Shown here: one piece after another, positions 43,837 through 52,813 of the stretch | How positions within the stretch are numbered: the stretch's first letter is position 1 | How the letters are laid out: each line of letters opens with the position of its first letter | NCBI GenBank assembly: GCA_031550535.1 | Contig: JAVBOM010000011.1 | Span: forward strand, 1-64,000 | DNA: 64,000 nt | Reading direction: 5' to 3' | From: Avichristensenella sp031550535 | GTDB taxonomy: Bacteria > Bacillota > Clostridia > Christensenellales > Aristaeellaceae | Notes under the pieces: model-generated | What the model saw: the letters and a program-made list of their open reading frames with translations, nothing else | Databases searched by the model: none | What the model was told of the DNA's origin: nothing | Position numbers and translations under genes: made by a program

Positions 43837-44103
43837 ATGCCGTACGGAATTGCTTCGTTTCGTTCACGCCAACAGGTGTTTGCGTTCGAGTCCGCTATAA
43901 AGCGCGCGGGGCTGCGCGCGAACATAATGTCCACGCCGCGCGAGGTTGCGCTTGGCTGTGGACTGTCCGTGCAATTCGACCTTTCAGACTCCAGCCGCGT
44001 GATGGACATATACCGCCGCGCAAGGCCGGGCAACCTGATCGGGTTTTATCGCGTGGACGATCAGCCGGGCAAGCGGCCCGCGCTGACGCCGTTGCAGATG
44101 TAG
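43837..44103 (+). CDS. DUF3343 protein, putative Se/S carrier
   Basis: This small protein (88 aa) of the DUF3343 family is annotated elsewhere as a putative selenium/sulfur carrier. The start MPYGIASFRSRQQVFAFE and the ANIMSTPREVALGCGLSVQF segment, with its single conserved Cys, match the family pattern. GGGAGG selects the ATG at 43837; the longer frame runs back into the neighbour. It is divergent from the cysteine desulfurase, as often seen for this family. Confidence 0.85.
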   Translation: MPYGIASFRSRQQVFAFESAIKRAGLRANIMSTPREVALGCGLSVQFDLSDSSRVMDIYRRARPGNLIGFYRVDDQPGKRPALTPLQM

Positions 44104-44109
44104 TGCCAA

Positions 44110-44136
44110 AGGAAGGTTTTTTGGCGAAATTCCTCT
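44110..44136 (-). repeat. Partial A element (hairpin 2 only)
   Basis: GGAAGG, then TTTTTTGGCGAAATTCCTC, resembles the hairpin-2 end of reverse A copies such as 31342-31365. Hairpin 1 is missing. Confidence 0.45.
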
Positions 44137-44154
44137 GATGACGGCTGTCATTGT

Positions 44155-44200
44155 TGCCCCCCGCGCACCCGGAACGCGTGCGGGGGGCGTTTGCTATTTT
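44155..44200 (+). terminator. Terminator after the DUF3343 gene
   Basis: GCCCCCCGC pairs with GTGCGGGGGGC around a GC-rich loop, followed by GTTTGCTATTTT. Confidence 0.7.
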
Positions 44201-44247
44201 AATATGAAAAGACATGGCTGAAATTAACGAAAAAAGCAAAAGATGCC

Positions 44248-44276
44248 TTGCCAAGTATCACCTTTGTATGTATAAT
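44248..44276 (+). promoter_or_regulatory. Sigma-A promoter of upp
   Basis: TTGCCA at 44248-44253 and TATAAT at 44271-44276 are separated by 17 bp. It may also drive the V-ATPase genes that follow without a terminator. Confidence 0.85.
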
Positions 44277-44310
44277 AGTTTAGAATGGATTTTATGAAGG
44301 GGGTTTTGCC

Positions 44311-44940
44311 ATGAGCCGGCTGCACATCCTTAACCATCCACTAATCCAGCATAAATTGTCGCTTATGAGGGACAAAGATACGGGCTCGAAGGCCTTCCGC
44401 GAACTGCTTGTCGAAGTTGCGATGCTAATGGCCTATGAGGTCACCCGGGATTTTCCGCTCAAAGAAATCGAAATTGAAACCCCAATCACAAAAATGAAAA
44501 CACAGGTCCTGGCAGGGCGCAAGGTGGGCATTATTCCCATTCTCCGCGCGGGCCTTGGCATGGTAGACGGCATTTTGAACCTGATCCCCGCGGCGCGCGT
44601 CGGCCACATCGGTCTGTACCGCGATCCGCAGACGCTTCAGCCCGTGGAGTACTACTGCAAGCTGCCGAACGATGTCCAGGACCGAGACCTGATCGTCCTG
44701 GACCCCATGCTCGCGACCGGCGGTTCCGCCTGCGCTGCGATTGGGTTTTTGAAGCAGCGCAATTGCAACAACATTAAGCTGGTTTGCCTGATTGCCGCGC
44801 CCGAGGGCGTGCAGCGCGTGCAGAAGGAGCATCCGGACGTGGACGTGTTTGTCGCCGCGCTGGATGACCATCTGGACGATCACGGCTATATCGTTCCGGG
44901 GCTTGGCGACGCGGGGGACCGTATTTTCGGCACCAAATAA
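44311..44940 (+). CDS. upp: Uracil phosphoribosyltransferase
   Basis: Upp makes UMP from uracil and PRPP in pyrimidine salvage. The 209-aa protein shows HPLIQHKLSLMRDK at the start, GIIPILRAGLGMVDG near residues 70-85, the PRPP motif VLDPMLATGGSACAA near residues 128-142, and the C-terminal uracil loop YIVPGLGDAGDRIFG. GAAGGGGG precedes the ATG. Only 30 bases separate it from the first V-ATPase gene, so read-through is likely. Confidence 0.96.
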   Translation: MSRLHILNHPLIQHKLSLMRDKDTGSKAFRELLVEVAMLMAYEVTRDFPLKEIEIETPITKMKTQVLAGRKVGIIPILRAGLGMVDGILNLIPAARVGHIGLYRDPQTLQPVEYYCKLPNDVQDRDLIVLDPMLATGGSACAAIGFLKQRNCNNIKLVCLIAAPEGVQRVQKEHPDVDVFVAALDDHLDDHGYIVPGLGDAGDRIFGTK

Positions 44941-44970
44941 AAGGCTTTGAAGCGCAGGGGGAGGGGTAGT

Positions 44971-45294
44971 ATGTCGCTGGAACTGCTCAAAAACATAGAG
45001 CGGGCCGAGGCAAAGGCGGACGATGCCCGCGCCGAGGCGCAGAAGGAAGCGCGGGACATGCTCAAATCCGTTGAGGAAGCATGCCTGACGCAGGAAAGAA
45101 ACGCCGCGCTGGAGCACCGCGCGCTGGCGCAGCGCATTCTGGAGGACGCAAAGACGACAGCCAATCGCCGCATCAAGGAGATGGATGCGCAGGACGCGGC
45201 CGAGCGAGAGCGCATTACGGGCGCGGCGCAAGTCAAGCTGGACGAAGCGGCGCAGCGTATTTTTGAAAGGGTCGTGAACCATGGCGATCGTTGA
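44971..45294 (+). CDS. V-type ATP synthase subunit H/G (peripheral stalk)
   Basis: This 107-aa, almost entirely alpha-helical, Glu/Ala/Arg-rich coiled coil opens the V-ATPase operon. It is comparable to archaeal AhaH/subunit G, which pairs with subunit E in the peripheral stalk. The sequence is low in specific motifs, so the call rests on composition, size and position. GGGGGAGG selects the ATG at 44971. It overlaps the subunit I gene by 14 bases. Confidence 0.8.
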   Translation: MSLELLKNIERAEAKADDARAEAQKEARDMLKSVEEACLTQERNAALEHRALAQRILEDAKTTANRRIKEMDAQDAAERERITGAAQVKLDEAAQRIFERVVNHGDR

Positions 45295-47209
45295 GATGAA
45301 GCGCGTCTCGCTGCTGGGCATGGCGTCCGAGCGGGACAAGCTGCTCCGCGCCCTGCAGCGCGCGGGGTGTGTGGAAATAACGGAGATTGCCGGGGACGGC
45401 GTGGAAGCCTACCGCGCCAAGGAACGGTACGCGCTGGACGCGGCGGAAGAAAAGCTGTCCCGCATCCGCTGGGCCATGTCGCAGCTTGGCCGCTTTGAAA
45501 AGAAGCAGGGCATGCTGGCGTCCATGTCCATGCCGGAGGCGGATGCCGACGAGGCCGCGCGCGTGGCCCAGGACGAGGCGGCGCTGATGGATGCCGTCAG
45601 CCGCGTGGAGGCCATCGAGCGCCGGAGCGGCGAGCTTCGGGGCGTTGAGGCGCGCGTCAAGGTGGAAATGGAACAGCTCGCGCCGTGGACCCCGCTCCGG
45701 GCCCCGGTGGAAATGCTGCACGACACGCGCGACACCCTGCAGTTTGTCGGCACGGTGCCCGCGCAGAAATTTGAGGAGCTGGAGAACGCGGCCGGCGCGC
45801 TGCCCGTCCGGGTAGAGTGCGTGAACCGCGTGCAGAGCAGCGTCTATCTGTGGATCATCGCGCATAAATCCGCGCGCGACGCGCTGCAAGAGGCGCTGCG
45901 GGTGGCGGATTTCAGCGCCGTCCGCTTTGCGGGGGCGGCGGGAACGCCGGAGGATCAAATGAAAGCTCTGGACGCCCAGCTCGGCCAAGTCGCGGAGTCA
46001 CGCGCCGCGCTGGAGAGCGAGCTTTCTGCCATGGCGAAAGAAGCGCCCCGGCTGCGGCTGCTGTACGAGATTACGTCCGACGAGTGCGGGCGGCAAATGG
46101 CCGCCGCGCGCTTCGCCTCCACGGGCACCGCGTTTCTGATGGAGGGCTGGGTTCCCGGGCACGCGTGCGAAAAGTTGGCGAAGAAGCTGCAATCCATCAC
46201 CCGGGACTGTGAAATCGAGTTCCGGGACGCGCTGGACGACGAGCAGCCGCCGACCGTGCTGCACAACCGCCGCATCATCGCGCCGTTTGAGTCGGTCGTC
46301 GCAAACTACGCGCTGCCCGATCCGCGCGGCTTTGACCCCACGTTTGTGATGGCGCCGTTTTTCGCCTGTTTATTTGGCATGATGGTTTCGGACGCCGGGT
46401 ACGGCCTTGTGATGGCGATTCTGATTCCGCTCATCATCCACTTCGCCAAGCCAAAAATCGGGATTCGGAAAATGATGTGGATTCTGGCGATCGGCGGCGT
46501 ATTCACGGTTTTCTGGGGCGCGCTGTTCAACACCTGGTTTGGTACGAACGCCTTCCCGCAGTTCCAGGTGATCGACACCCTGAACGAGCCGCTCCCGATG
46601 ATGGGGCTGTGCCTTGGGATGGGCGTGGTTCATCTGTTCGCGGGCCTCGGCGTCGGCGCGTATATGAATATCAAGCGCGGCAAGCCGCTGGACGCGCTGT
46701 TCGACCAGGTTTTCTGGTTCACGCTGCTGTGCGGCCTGGGTATGATGGCATTGCCGCAGACATCCTCCGTCGGGGGCATCCTCGCGATTGCGAGCGCGGT
46801 GGGCATTCTCCTGACCGCCGGACGCTCAAAGCCCACGCTCCGCGGCAAGATCACCGGCGGGCTCGGCGCGCTCTACGGCGTGACGGGCTGGCTGTCGGAC
46901 ATCCTCAGCTACATGCGCCTGTTCGGCATGGGTCTGGCGACCGGCGTGATCGGCATGGTGTTCAACCTGCTTGCCGGCATGGTGATGGGCGGCGTGTTCG
47001 GCACGATCGCCGGCGTGGCCATTCTGATCGTGGGCCATATGTTCAATGCCGCGATCAACATCCTGGGCGCGTATGTGCACTCGTGCAGGTTGCAGTACAT
47101 CGAGTTTTTCGGCAAGTTCTATGAGGAAGGCGGCGTGCCTTTCAAGCCACTTTCATCCAACCCCCGGTATGTCGCAATCCGCCCAATGGATGCGGACGGC
47201 GTGGAATAA
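45281..47209 (+). CDS. ntpI: V-type ATP synthase subunit I
   Basis: This membrane stator subunit (equivalent of eukaryotic subunit a) provides the half-channels for protons or sodium at the rotor ring (642 aa). A long N-terminal cytoplasmic coiled-coil part (about residues 1-340) is followed by about seven membrane helices. MVSDAGYGLVMAI (near 365) and SYMRLFGMGLATGVIGMVFN (near 545) carry the essential Arg. HMFNAAINILGAYVHSCRLQYIEFF ends the membrane part, typical of the family. It is translated from an ATG overlapping the stalk gene. Confidence 0.95.
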   Translation: MAIVEMKRVSLLGMASERDKLLRALQRAGCVEITEIAGDGVEAYRAKERYALDAAEEKLSRIRWAMSQLGRFEKKQGMLASMSMPEADADEAARVAQDEAALMDAVSRVEAIERRSGELRGVEARVKVEMEQLAPWTPLRAPVEMLHDTRDTLQFVGTVPAQKFEELENAAGALPVRVECVNRVQSSVYLWIIAHKSARDALQEALRVADFSAVRFAGAAGTPEDQMKALDAQLGQVAESRAALESELSAMAKEAPRLRLLYEITSDECGRQMAAARFASTGTAFLMEGWVPGHACEKLAKKLQSITRDCEIEFRDALDDEQPPTVLHNRRIIAPFESVVANYALPDPRGFDPTFVMAPFFACLFGMMVSDAGYGLVMAILIPLIIHFAKPKIGIRKMMWILAIGGVFTVFWGALFNTWFGTNAFPQFQVIDTLNEPLPMMGLCLGMGVVHLFAGLGVGAYMNIKRGKPLDALFDQVFWFTLLCGLGMMALPQTSSVGGILAIASAVGILLTAGRSKPTLRGKITGGLGALYGVTGWLSDILSYMRLFGMGLATGVIGMVFNLLAGMVMGGVFGTIAGVAILIVGHMFNAAINILGAYVHSCRLQYIEFFGKFYEEGGVPFKPLSSNPRYVAIRPMDADGVE

Positions 47210-47249
47210 AAAGGGCGCTCATTATTCATTCGCATAGGAGGAAGGATCT

Positions 47250-47726
47250 ATGGAATTCTCATTGGGTCAGGTATTGGCACTGGCGGGCGCCGCGCTTGCG
47301 GCCTTGTTGGCGGGCATCGGCTCGGCGAAGGGCGTGGGCATCGCGGGTGAAACGAACGCGGGCGTTGTCTCCGAAAACCCCGAGGTGTTCTCCAAGGCGC
47401 TGGTCTTGCAGCTTCTGCCCGGAACGCAGGGCATCTATGGCTTCCTGATCGCGTTCATCGTTCTCATCAAGACGAATTTCCTTGGCGGCATGCTGGACCT
47501 CAGCGTCACGCAGGGCTTGCTGATTTTCCTCGGCTGCATGCCGGTGGCGGTTACCGGTTGGATTTCCGCCATCTACCAGGGCCGCGTTGCTTCCGCCGCG
47601 ATCAACATGATCGGCGTGCGCCCGGATCAGAGCGGTAAGGGCATCACGATGGCCGTCGCCGTCGAGACCTACGCTGTGCTTGGTCTGCTGGCTTCGTTCC
47701 TGATGGTGTTCTTTGTCGCCCTATAA
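47250..47726 (+). CDS. ntpK: V-type ATP synthase subunit K (rotor ring)
   Basis: This proteolipid forms the rotating c-ring (158 aa). Four hydrophobic helices represent a tandem duplication of a two-helix unit. The first pair includes GIGSAKGVGIAGETNAG and the second VASAAINMIGVRPDQSGKGI and VAVETYAVLGLLASFLM, which holds the ion-binding Glu. Residues flanking that Glu decide sodium versus proton use and I do not call it from sequence alone. GGAGGAAGG precedes the ATG. Confidence 0.94.
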   Translation: MEFSLGQVLALAGAALAALLAGIGSAKGVGIAGETNAGVVSENPEVFSKALVLQLLPGTQGIYGFLIAFIVLIKTNFLGGMLDLSVTQGLLIFLGCMPVAVTGWISAIYQGRVASAAINMIGVRPDQSGKGITMAVAVETYAVLGLLASFLMVFFVAL

Positions 47727-47738
47727 GGAGGGCTGTAG

Positions 47739-48329
47739 ATGAATGCTCAACCCATCCTGGCAAGGATCGAACAGGACGCGCGCGACGCGGCGGCCGGGTT
47801 GCTGCGCGACGCGCAGTCCCGGGCGGAGGCGCTTCGCAACGCTTCCGAGCAGAGAATAGAGACAGGGCGAGAGGCCGCGATGGAGCAGGCGCGCAAAGAC
47901 GCGCTGGCGCTGGACGACCGGATGCAGCGCATGGCGAAGCTGGACGCGCGCAAGGCGCTGCTGGCCGCCAAGCGTACCGTACTGGACGAGGCGTTCGCCC
48001 GCGCGCTCGCCAAAATGCGCGCGATGCCGGACAAGGACGCGCGGGCCTTCGGCCTAGCGCAGGTGCTGGAAGCGGCCCAGGGGGACGAGACGCTTGTGCC
48101 GGATACCGGCGCGAAGTGGTGCGACCAGGCGTTTGTGGACGAGGCCAACGCTGCGCTGAAAAACGCCGGCAAGAACGGCCAGATCGCGCTATCCAAGGAG
48201 ACGCGCGCGCTGGGCGGCGGATTTCTGCTGCTGCGGGGCGGCATGGAGATTAACTGTTCCTATCAGGCGGCGCTGGACGCGCAGCGCCTGAACATGGAGG
48301 CCGAAATCGCGGCGCTGCTGTTTGAATGA
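47739..48329 (+). CDS. ntpE: V-type ATP synthase subunit E
   Basis: This peripheral-stalk subunit (196 aa) has a long N-terminal helix rich in Ala/Arg/Glu (about residues 1-95) that pairs with the H/G stalk helix, and a globular C-terminal domain (about 100-196; LGGGFLLLRGGMEINCSYQAAL) that contacts the catalytic head. GGAGG is 6 bases before the ATG. Identification rests on the family's shape, the GGF motif and the operon position. Confidence 0.9.
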   Translation: MNAQPILARIEQDARDAAAGLLRDAQSRAEALRNASEQRIETGREAAMEQARKDALALDDRMQRMAKLDARKALLAAKRTVLDEAFARALAKMRAMPDKDARAFGLAQVLEAAQGDETLVPDTGAKWCDQAFVDEANAALKNAGKNGQIALSKETRALGGGFLLLRGGMEINCSYQAALDAQRLNMEAEIAALLFE

Positions 48330-48353
48330 CATTGCGCGGAAGGAGGGGGTTCC

Positions 48354-49337
48354 ATGCCCCAGAGTAGCGTTGCCTACGCGGTCGCGCGCGTGCATGTTTT
48401 GGAGCGCAACGCCATGGACGCCGCCAAGATGGACCGGCTGCTGGCCGCGCAGACATACGACGAGGCGCTGCGGACGCTGTCCGAAATCGGGTGGACGGGC
48501 GTGGAGGCCGGTGCGGACGCGGAGGCGATCGCGGCGGAACGCGTGCGGGAAGCCTGCGCGCTGATTCGCGGCATCTCGCCTTGTCCGGACGCGACAGATT
48601 GCTTTTTGCTGCGCTATGACGCGCTGAACCTGAAAACCCTGCTAAAGGCGCGTTGCCTTGGGCAGAAGGCGGAGTTCCTGTCCGGTTGCGGCGTATTCCC
48701 GGTGGAAACGCTGGAGCACGCCGTCGCGGATCACCGCTACAAGAAGCTGTCGGACACGCTGGCCAAGGCGCTGGACGGGCTGGAAAGAACGCTGGCCGTC
48801 CGCGAGGATGCGCTGGCGATTGACGCGACGGTGGATAAAGCGATTTTCGCCCTGATCCAGGAAAAGCTCAAGGGCGTGAAAAGCGCGATGGTGCGGGAGT
48901 ATTTTTCCGCCCGCGCCGACATGCTGAACGGCATCATGCTCCTGCGCATCCGGAACATGGGCAAGGATCAGGCGTTCCTGAAGGAAATGCTCCTGCCCGG
49001 CGGCAAAATCGCCGAAACGGAATGGCTGGACGCGTTTGAAAAGCCGGAGGCCGTGGCCAAGCTGCTCGCGCGGTACGGTCGGCGTGTCGCCCAGGCAGCC
49101 ACCCAGGCATGCCAGGACGCGGCGAAGCTGCCCGCGCTGGAAAAGGCAATGGACGACGCGCTGCTGGCTGGTTTCGCGCGTGTCCGGCGCGATGCGCTCC
49201 GGCTGGAGCCGGTCGTCGGCCATATTCTGGGCGCGGAGCGCGAGGCGGCCGCCGTGCGGCTGATTCTGGCCGGGAAGGCCAACGGATTTGAGCCGGACGC
49301 GATCCGGGAAAGGCTGCGTGAGCTTTATGGCAACTGA
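48354..49337 (+). CDS. ntpC: V-type ATP synthase subunit C
   Basis: This funnel-shaped subunit (equivalent of eukaryotic subunit d) connects the central stalk to the rotor ring (327 aa). All-helical, it has VAYAVARVHVLE at the N-terminus, LLRYDALNLKTLLKAR near residue 83 and ILGAEREAAAVRLILAGKANG near residue 290, which resemble the vATP-synt_AC39 family. GGAAGGAGG precedes the ATG. It overlaps subunit F by 11 bases. Confidence 0.92.
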   Translation: MPQSSVAYAVARVHVLERNAMDAAKMDRLLAAQTYDEALRTLSEIGWTGVEAGADAEAIAAERVREACALIRGISPCPDATDCFLLRYDALNLKTLLKARCLGQKAEFLSGCGVFPVETLEHAVADHRYKKLSDTLAKALDGLERTLAVREDALAIDATVDKAIFALIQEKLKGVKSAMVREYFSARADMLNGIMLLRIRNMGKDQAFLKEMLLPGGKIAETEWLDAFEKPEAVAKLLARYGRRVAQAATQACQDAAKLPALEKAMDDALLAGFARVRRDALRLEPVVGHILGAEREAAAVRLILAGKANGFEPDAIRERLRELYGN

Positions 49338-49656
49338 CATCATGGGCGTTGTCGGGGAGCGGGACGCGGTCCTGGCCTTCAAGGCGATGGGCATGAAGGT
49401 GGTGCCGGCGGAAACGCCCGCGGCCATCGCGTCCGCCGTATTTCATCTGGCCGAAGAAGGCGTCCCCGTTATTTTCATCACCGAGCGCGCGGCGCGCTTG
49501 TCGCCCGAAACGTTCGAGCGGTATAAAGCCTCCGTCTCCCCGGTGCTGATCCCCATCCCGGGCAGCCAGGGGACGGACGGGTTTGGCATGCAGCGCGTGA
49601 AGGCCAACGTCGAAAAGGCCATCGGCGCCGATATCTTGTTTGAGAAAGAGGGGTAA
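49327..49656 (+). CDS. ntpF: V-type ATP synthase subunit F
   Basis: This small central-stalk subunit (109 aa) sits with subunit D in the rotor. The MGVVGERDAVLAFKAMGMKVVPAET start and the GVPVIFITERAA strand-loop (near residue 52) are typical, followed by the IPIPGSQG motif. The ATG at 49327 lies inside the end of the subunit C gene, which implies translational coupling. Confidence 0.94.
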   Translation: MATDIMGVVGERDAVLAFKAMGMKVVPAETPAAIASAVFHLAEEGVPVIFITERAARLSPETFERYKASVSPVLIPIPGSQGTDGFGMQRVKANVEKAIGADILFEKEG

Positions 49657-49664
49657 GAAGCACA

Positions 49665-51428
49665 ATGCAACAGGGTACGATCATCAAGGTTGCAGGCCCC
49701 TTGATCGTCGCGGAAAACATGGCCGACGCCCGCATGTACGACGTGGTGCGCGTGAGCGAAAACCGCTTGGTTGGCGAGGTGATCGAGCTGCGCGGCGACA
49801 AGGCTTCCATACAGGTATACGAGGAAACCTCCGGCCTTGGCCCGGGCGAGCCGGTGTATTCCACGGGTGCGCCGCTGTCCGTGGAACTTGGGCCGGGACT
49901 GATCGAGTCGATCTTTGATGGCATTCAGCGCCCGCTGACCGCCATTTACGACAAGGTGGGCGACCGCATCACGCGCGGCGTGGAAGTTCCGCCGCTGGAC
50001 CGTGAACGCAAGTGGGCGTTTGAGCCGCGCGCCGCCGTGGGCGACGATGTCTCGGGCGGCGACATCCTCGGCGTCGTGCAGGAGAGCGCCGTGGTGGAGC
50101 ACCGTATCATGGTTCCGCACGGCATCAAGGGCAAGGTCAAGAAGATCGCCGCCGTGACGGCAACGATCCTGGACACGGTGTGCGAAATCGAGACGGCATC
50201 CGGCGTGGAAGCGGTCACGATGATGCAAAAGTGGCCCGTGCGCCGTGGCCGTCCGTTTATGGAAAAGCTCGCGCCGGAGACCCTGATGGTCACCGGTCAG
50301 CGGGTGATCGACACATTCTTCCCGGTCGCGTCCGGCGGCGTCGCGGCGGTGCCCGGCCCGTTCGGCAGCGGCAAGACGGTTGTGCAGCACCAGCTCGCCA
50401 AGTGGGCGGACGCGGACATCATCGTCTACGTCGGCTGCGGCGAGCGCGGCAACGAGATGACCGACGTGCTGATGGAGTTCCCGGAACTGCACGACCCGCG
50501 CACCGGCGAATCGCTGATGAAGCGCACCGTGCTGATCGCGAACACGTCCGACATGCCGGTGGCCGCGCGCGAGGCGTCGATCTATACGGGCATCACCATC
50601 GCGGAGTATTTCCGCGACATGGGGTACAAGGTCGCCATCATGGCGGACTCCACCAGTCGCTGGGCCGAAGCCCTGCGCGAGATGTCCGGCCGCCTGGAAG
50701 AAATGCCGGGCGAGGAAGGCTACCCCGCGTACCTGGGATCGCGCGTCGCGGAGTTCTACGAGCGCGCGGGCCGCGTGGTCTGCACGGGCAAGGACGGCCG
50801 CCTGGGGTCCATCACGGCCGTCGGCGCGGTTTCCCCGCCGGGCGGCGATATTTCCGAGCCGGTTTCGCAGGCGACGCTCCGGATTGTCAAGGTGTTCTGG
50901 AGCCTGTCCGCGCCGCTGGCGTACATGCGCCACTTCCCCGCCATCGACTGGCTGCAGAGTTACTCGTTGTACGTGGACCGGCTGACGGGCTGGTACGACG
51001 AGAACGTCGCGCCGGACTGGGAGGCGCTCCGCGCGGAGGGCATGCGCCTGCTGCAGCGGGAGAACGAGCTGAACGAAATCGTCCGCCTGGTCGGCATTGA
51101 CGCATTGTCCTGGCCGGACCGGCTGACCATCGAGGTCGCGCGCTCCATCCGCGAGGACTATTTGCAGCAGAACGCGTTTGACTCGGTGGACACGTATACC
51201 TCCATGAACAAGCAGTACCGCATGCTGCGCCTCGTATTGTCCTTCGGCGAGAGGGGCAAGCAGGCGCTGGACGCGGGTGTTAACCTTTCCGCCGTGATCG
51301 GGCTTTCGGCGCGCGACCGCATCGCGCGCATGAAGTTCATCCCGGAGGACGAGATCAAGCAATTTGACGACATCGAGGCCGAACTCAGCACCCAAATGGC
51401 CGCGCTCGTCGACGAGGGAGGAATCTGA
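49665..51428 (+). CDS. ntpA: V-type ATP synthase subunit A (catalytic)
   Basis: This is the catalytic ATP-hydrolysing or -synthesising subunit of the V1/A1 head (587 aa). Walker A is GPFGSGKT near residues 232-239. The catalytic Glu lies in YVGCGERGNEM, Walker B in KVAIMADSTSRWAEALRE near residues 322-339, and the non-homologous insertion typical of A subunits spans about residues 115-190. GAAGCACA with AGAGGGG upstream gives only a moderate ribosome-binding site. Subunit B follows 2 bases after the stop. Confidence 0.97.
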   Translation: MQQGTIIKVAGPLIVAENMADARMYDVVRVSENRLVGEVIELRGDKASIQVYEETSGLGPGEPVYSTGAPLSVELGPGLIESIFDGIQRPLTAIYDKVGDRITRGVEVPPLDRERKWAFEPRAAVGDDVSGGDILGVVQESAVVEHRIMVPHGIKGKVKKIAAVTATILDTVCEIETASGVEAVTMMQKWPVRRGRPFMEKLAPETLMVTGQRVIDTFFPVASGGVAAVPGPFGSGKTVVQHQLAKWADADIIVYVGCGERGNEMTDVLMEFPELHDPRTGESLMKRTVLIANTSDMPVAAREASIYTGITIAEYFRDMGYKVAIMADSTSRWAEALREMSGRLEEMPGEEGYPAYLGSRVAEFYERAGRVVCTGKDGRLGSITAVGAVSPPGGDISEPVSQATLRIVKVFWSLSAPLAYMRHFPAIDWLQSYSLYVDRLTGWYDENVAPDWEALRAEGMRLLQRENELNEIVRLVGIDALSWPDRLTIEVARSIREDYLQQNAFDSVDTYTSMNKQYRMLRLVLSFGERGKQALDAGVNLSAVIGLSARDRIARMKFIPEDEIKQFDDIEAELSTQMAALVDEGGI

Positions 51429-51430
51429 CC

Positions 51431-52813
51431 ATGCTCAAAGAGTACCGTACGATTCGCGAAGTCGTCGGCCCGCTGATGCTCGTGGAGGGCGTTGAAGGGG
51501 TCAAGTACGACGAACTCGTCGAAATTGAGCAGGAGACCGGCGAAACCCGGCACGGCAAAGTGCTGGAGGTCGAGGGCGACAAGGCGCTGGTGCAGCTCTT
51601 TGAGAGCTCCCACGGTCTGCGCGTGGATACCAGCAAGGCGCGCTTTCTGGGGCGGAGCATTGAGCTGTCCGTGTCCCGCGACATGCTGGGCCGCGTGTTC
51701 GACGGCATGGGCCGCCCGCGCGACAACGGCCCGGAAATCATCCCCGAAAAGCGCATGGACATCAACGGCGCGCCGATCAACCCGGCCGCGCGCGACTACC
51801 CGTCCGAGTTCATCCAGACCGGCGTCAGCGCCATCGACGGCCTGAACACGCTGGTGCGCGGGCAGAAGCTTCCCGTGTTCTCCGGCTCCGGCTTGCCGCA
51901 CGCGCAGCTTGCCACGCAGATTGCGCGGCAGTCGAAGGTGCTGGGCACGGATACGAAGTTCGCCGTCGTTTTCGCCGCAGTCGGCATCACGTTTGAGGAA
52001 GCGGACTTCTTCATCTCGGACTTCCGCCGCACAGGCGCGATTGACCGCGCGGTGCTGTTCATGAACCTGGCGAACGACCCGGCGGTCGAGCGCATCTCCA
52101 CGCCGCGCATGGCGCTGACGGCCGCCGAATATCTGGCCTACGAATGCGACATGCACGTGCTGGTCATCCTGACGGACATCACCAACTACGCCGACGCCCT
52201 GCGCGAGGTTTCCGCCGCGCGCAAGGAAGTGCCGGGCCGGCGCGGCTACCCGGGCTATTTGTACACGGACCTTGCGTCCATGTACGAGCGCGCGGGCCGC
52301 GTCAAGGGCAAGACAGGCTCCATCACACAGATTCCGATCCTGTCCATGCCCGAGGACGACAAGACCCACCCGATCCCGGACCTTACCGGGTACATCACGG
52401 AGGGGCAGATTATCCTTAGCCGCGAACTGCACCGCAAGGGAATCGTGCCGCCCATCGACGTGCTGCCGTCCCTGTCGCGATTGAAGGACAAGGGCATCGG
52501 CGACGGCAAGACGCGCGGGGATCACGCGCCGACGATGAACCAGCTTTTCGCCGCGTATTCGCGCGGCAAGGACGCCAAGGAGCTGGCCGTCATCCTGGGT
52601 GACGCGGCGCTGACGGACGTGGACAAGAAATACGCGGCGTTTTCCGACGCATTTGAGGGGCAGTATGTCTCCCAGGGGTACGACGCAAACCGCACCATTG
52701 AGGAGACGCTGGAACTGGGCTGGAAGCTGCTGGCCATGCTGCCGCGCAACGAGCTCAAGCGCATCCGCGACGAGATGATTGACCAATACCTGCCCGAAGG
52801 GGACGAGGCGTAA
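51431..52813 (+). CDS. ntpB: V-type ATP synthase subunit B
   Basis: This non-catalytic nucleotide-binding subunit of the head alternates with subunit A (460 aa). It lacks an intact Walker A (FSGSGLPHAQLA in its place, as in all B subunits) and has the RKEVPGRRGYPGYLYTDLA segment and the GSITQIPILSMPEDDKTHPIPDLTGYI region (shown here in part). GGAGG at 51417-51421 overlaps the end of the A gene. The stop overlaps the start of subunit D (TAATG). Confidence 0.97.
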   Translation: MLKEYRTIREVVGPLMLVEGVEGVKYDELVEIEQETGETRHGKVLEVEGDKALVQLFESSHGLRVDTSKARFLGRSIELSVSRDMLGRVFDGMGRPRDNGPEIIPEKRMDINGAPINPAARDYPSEFIQTGVSAIDGLNTLVRGQKLPVFSGSGLPHAQLATQIARQSKVLGTDTKFAVVFAAVGITFEEADFFISDFRRTGAIDRAVLFMNLANDPAVERISTPRMALTAAEYLAYECDMHVLVILTDITNYADALREVSAARKEVPGRRGYPGYLYTDLASMYERAGRVKGKTGSITQIPILSMPEDDKTHPIPDLTGYITEGQIILSRELHRKGIVPPIDVLPSLSRLKDKGIGDGKTRGDHAPTMNQLFAAYSRGKDAKELAVILGDAALTDVDKKYAAFSDAFEGQYVSQGYDANRTIEETLELGWKLLAMLPRNELKRIRDEMIDQYLPEGDEA

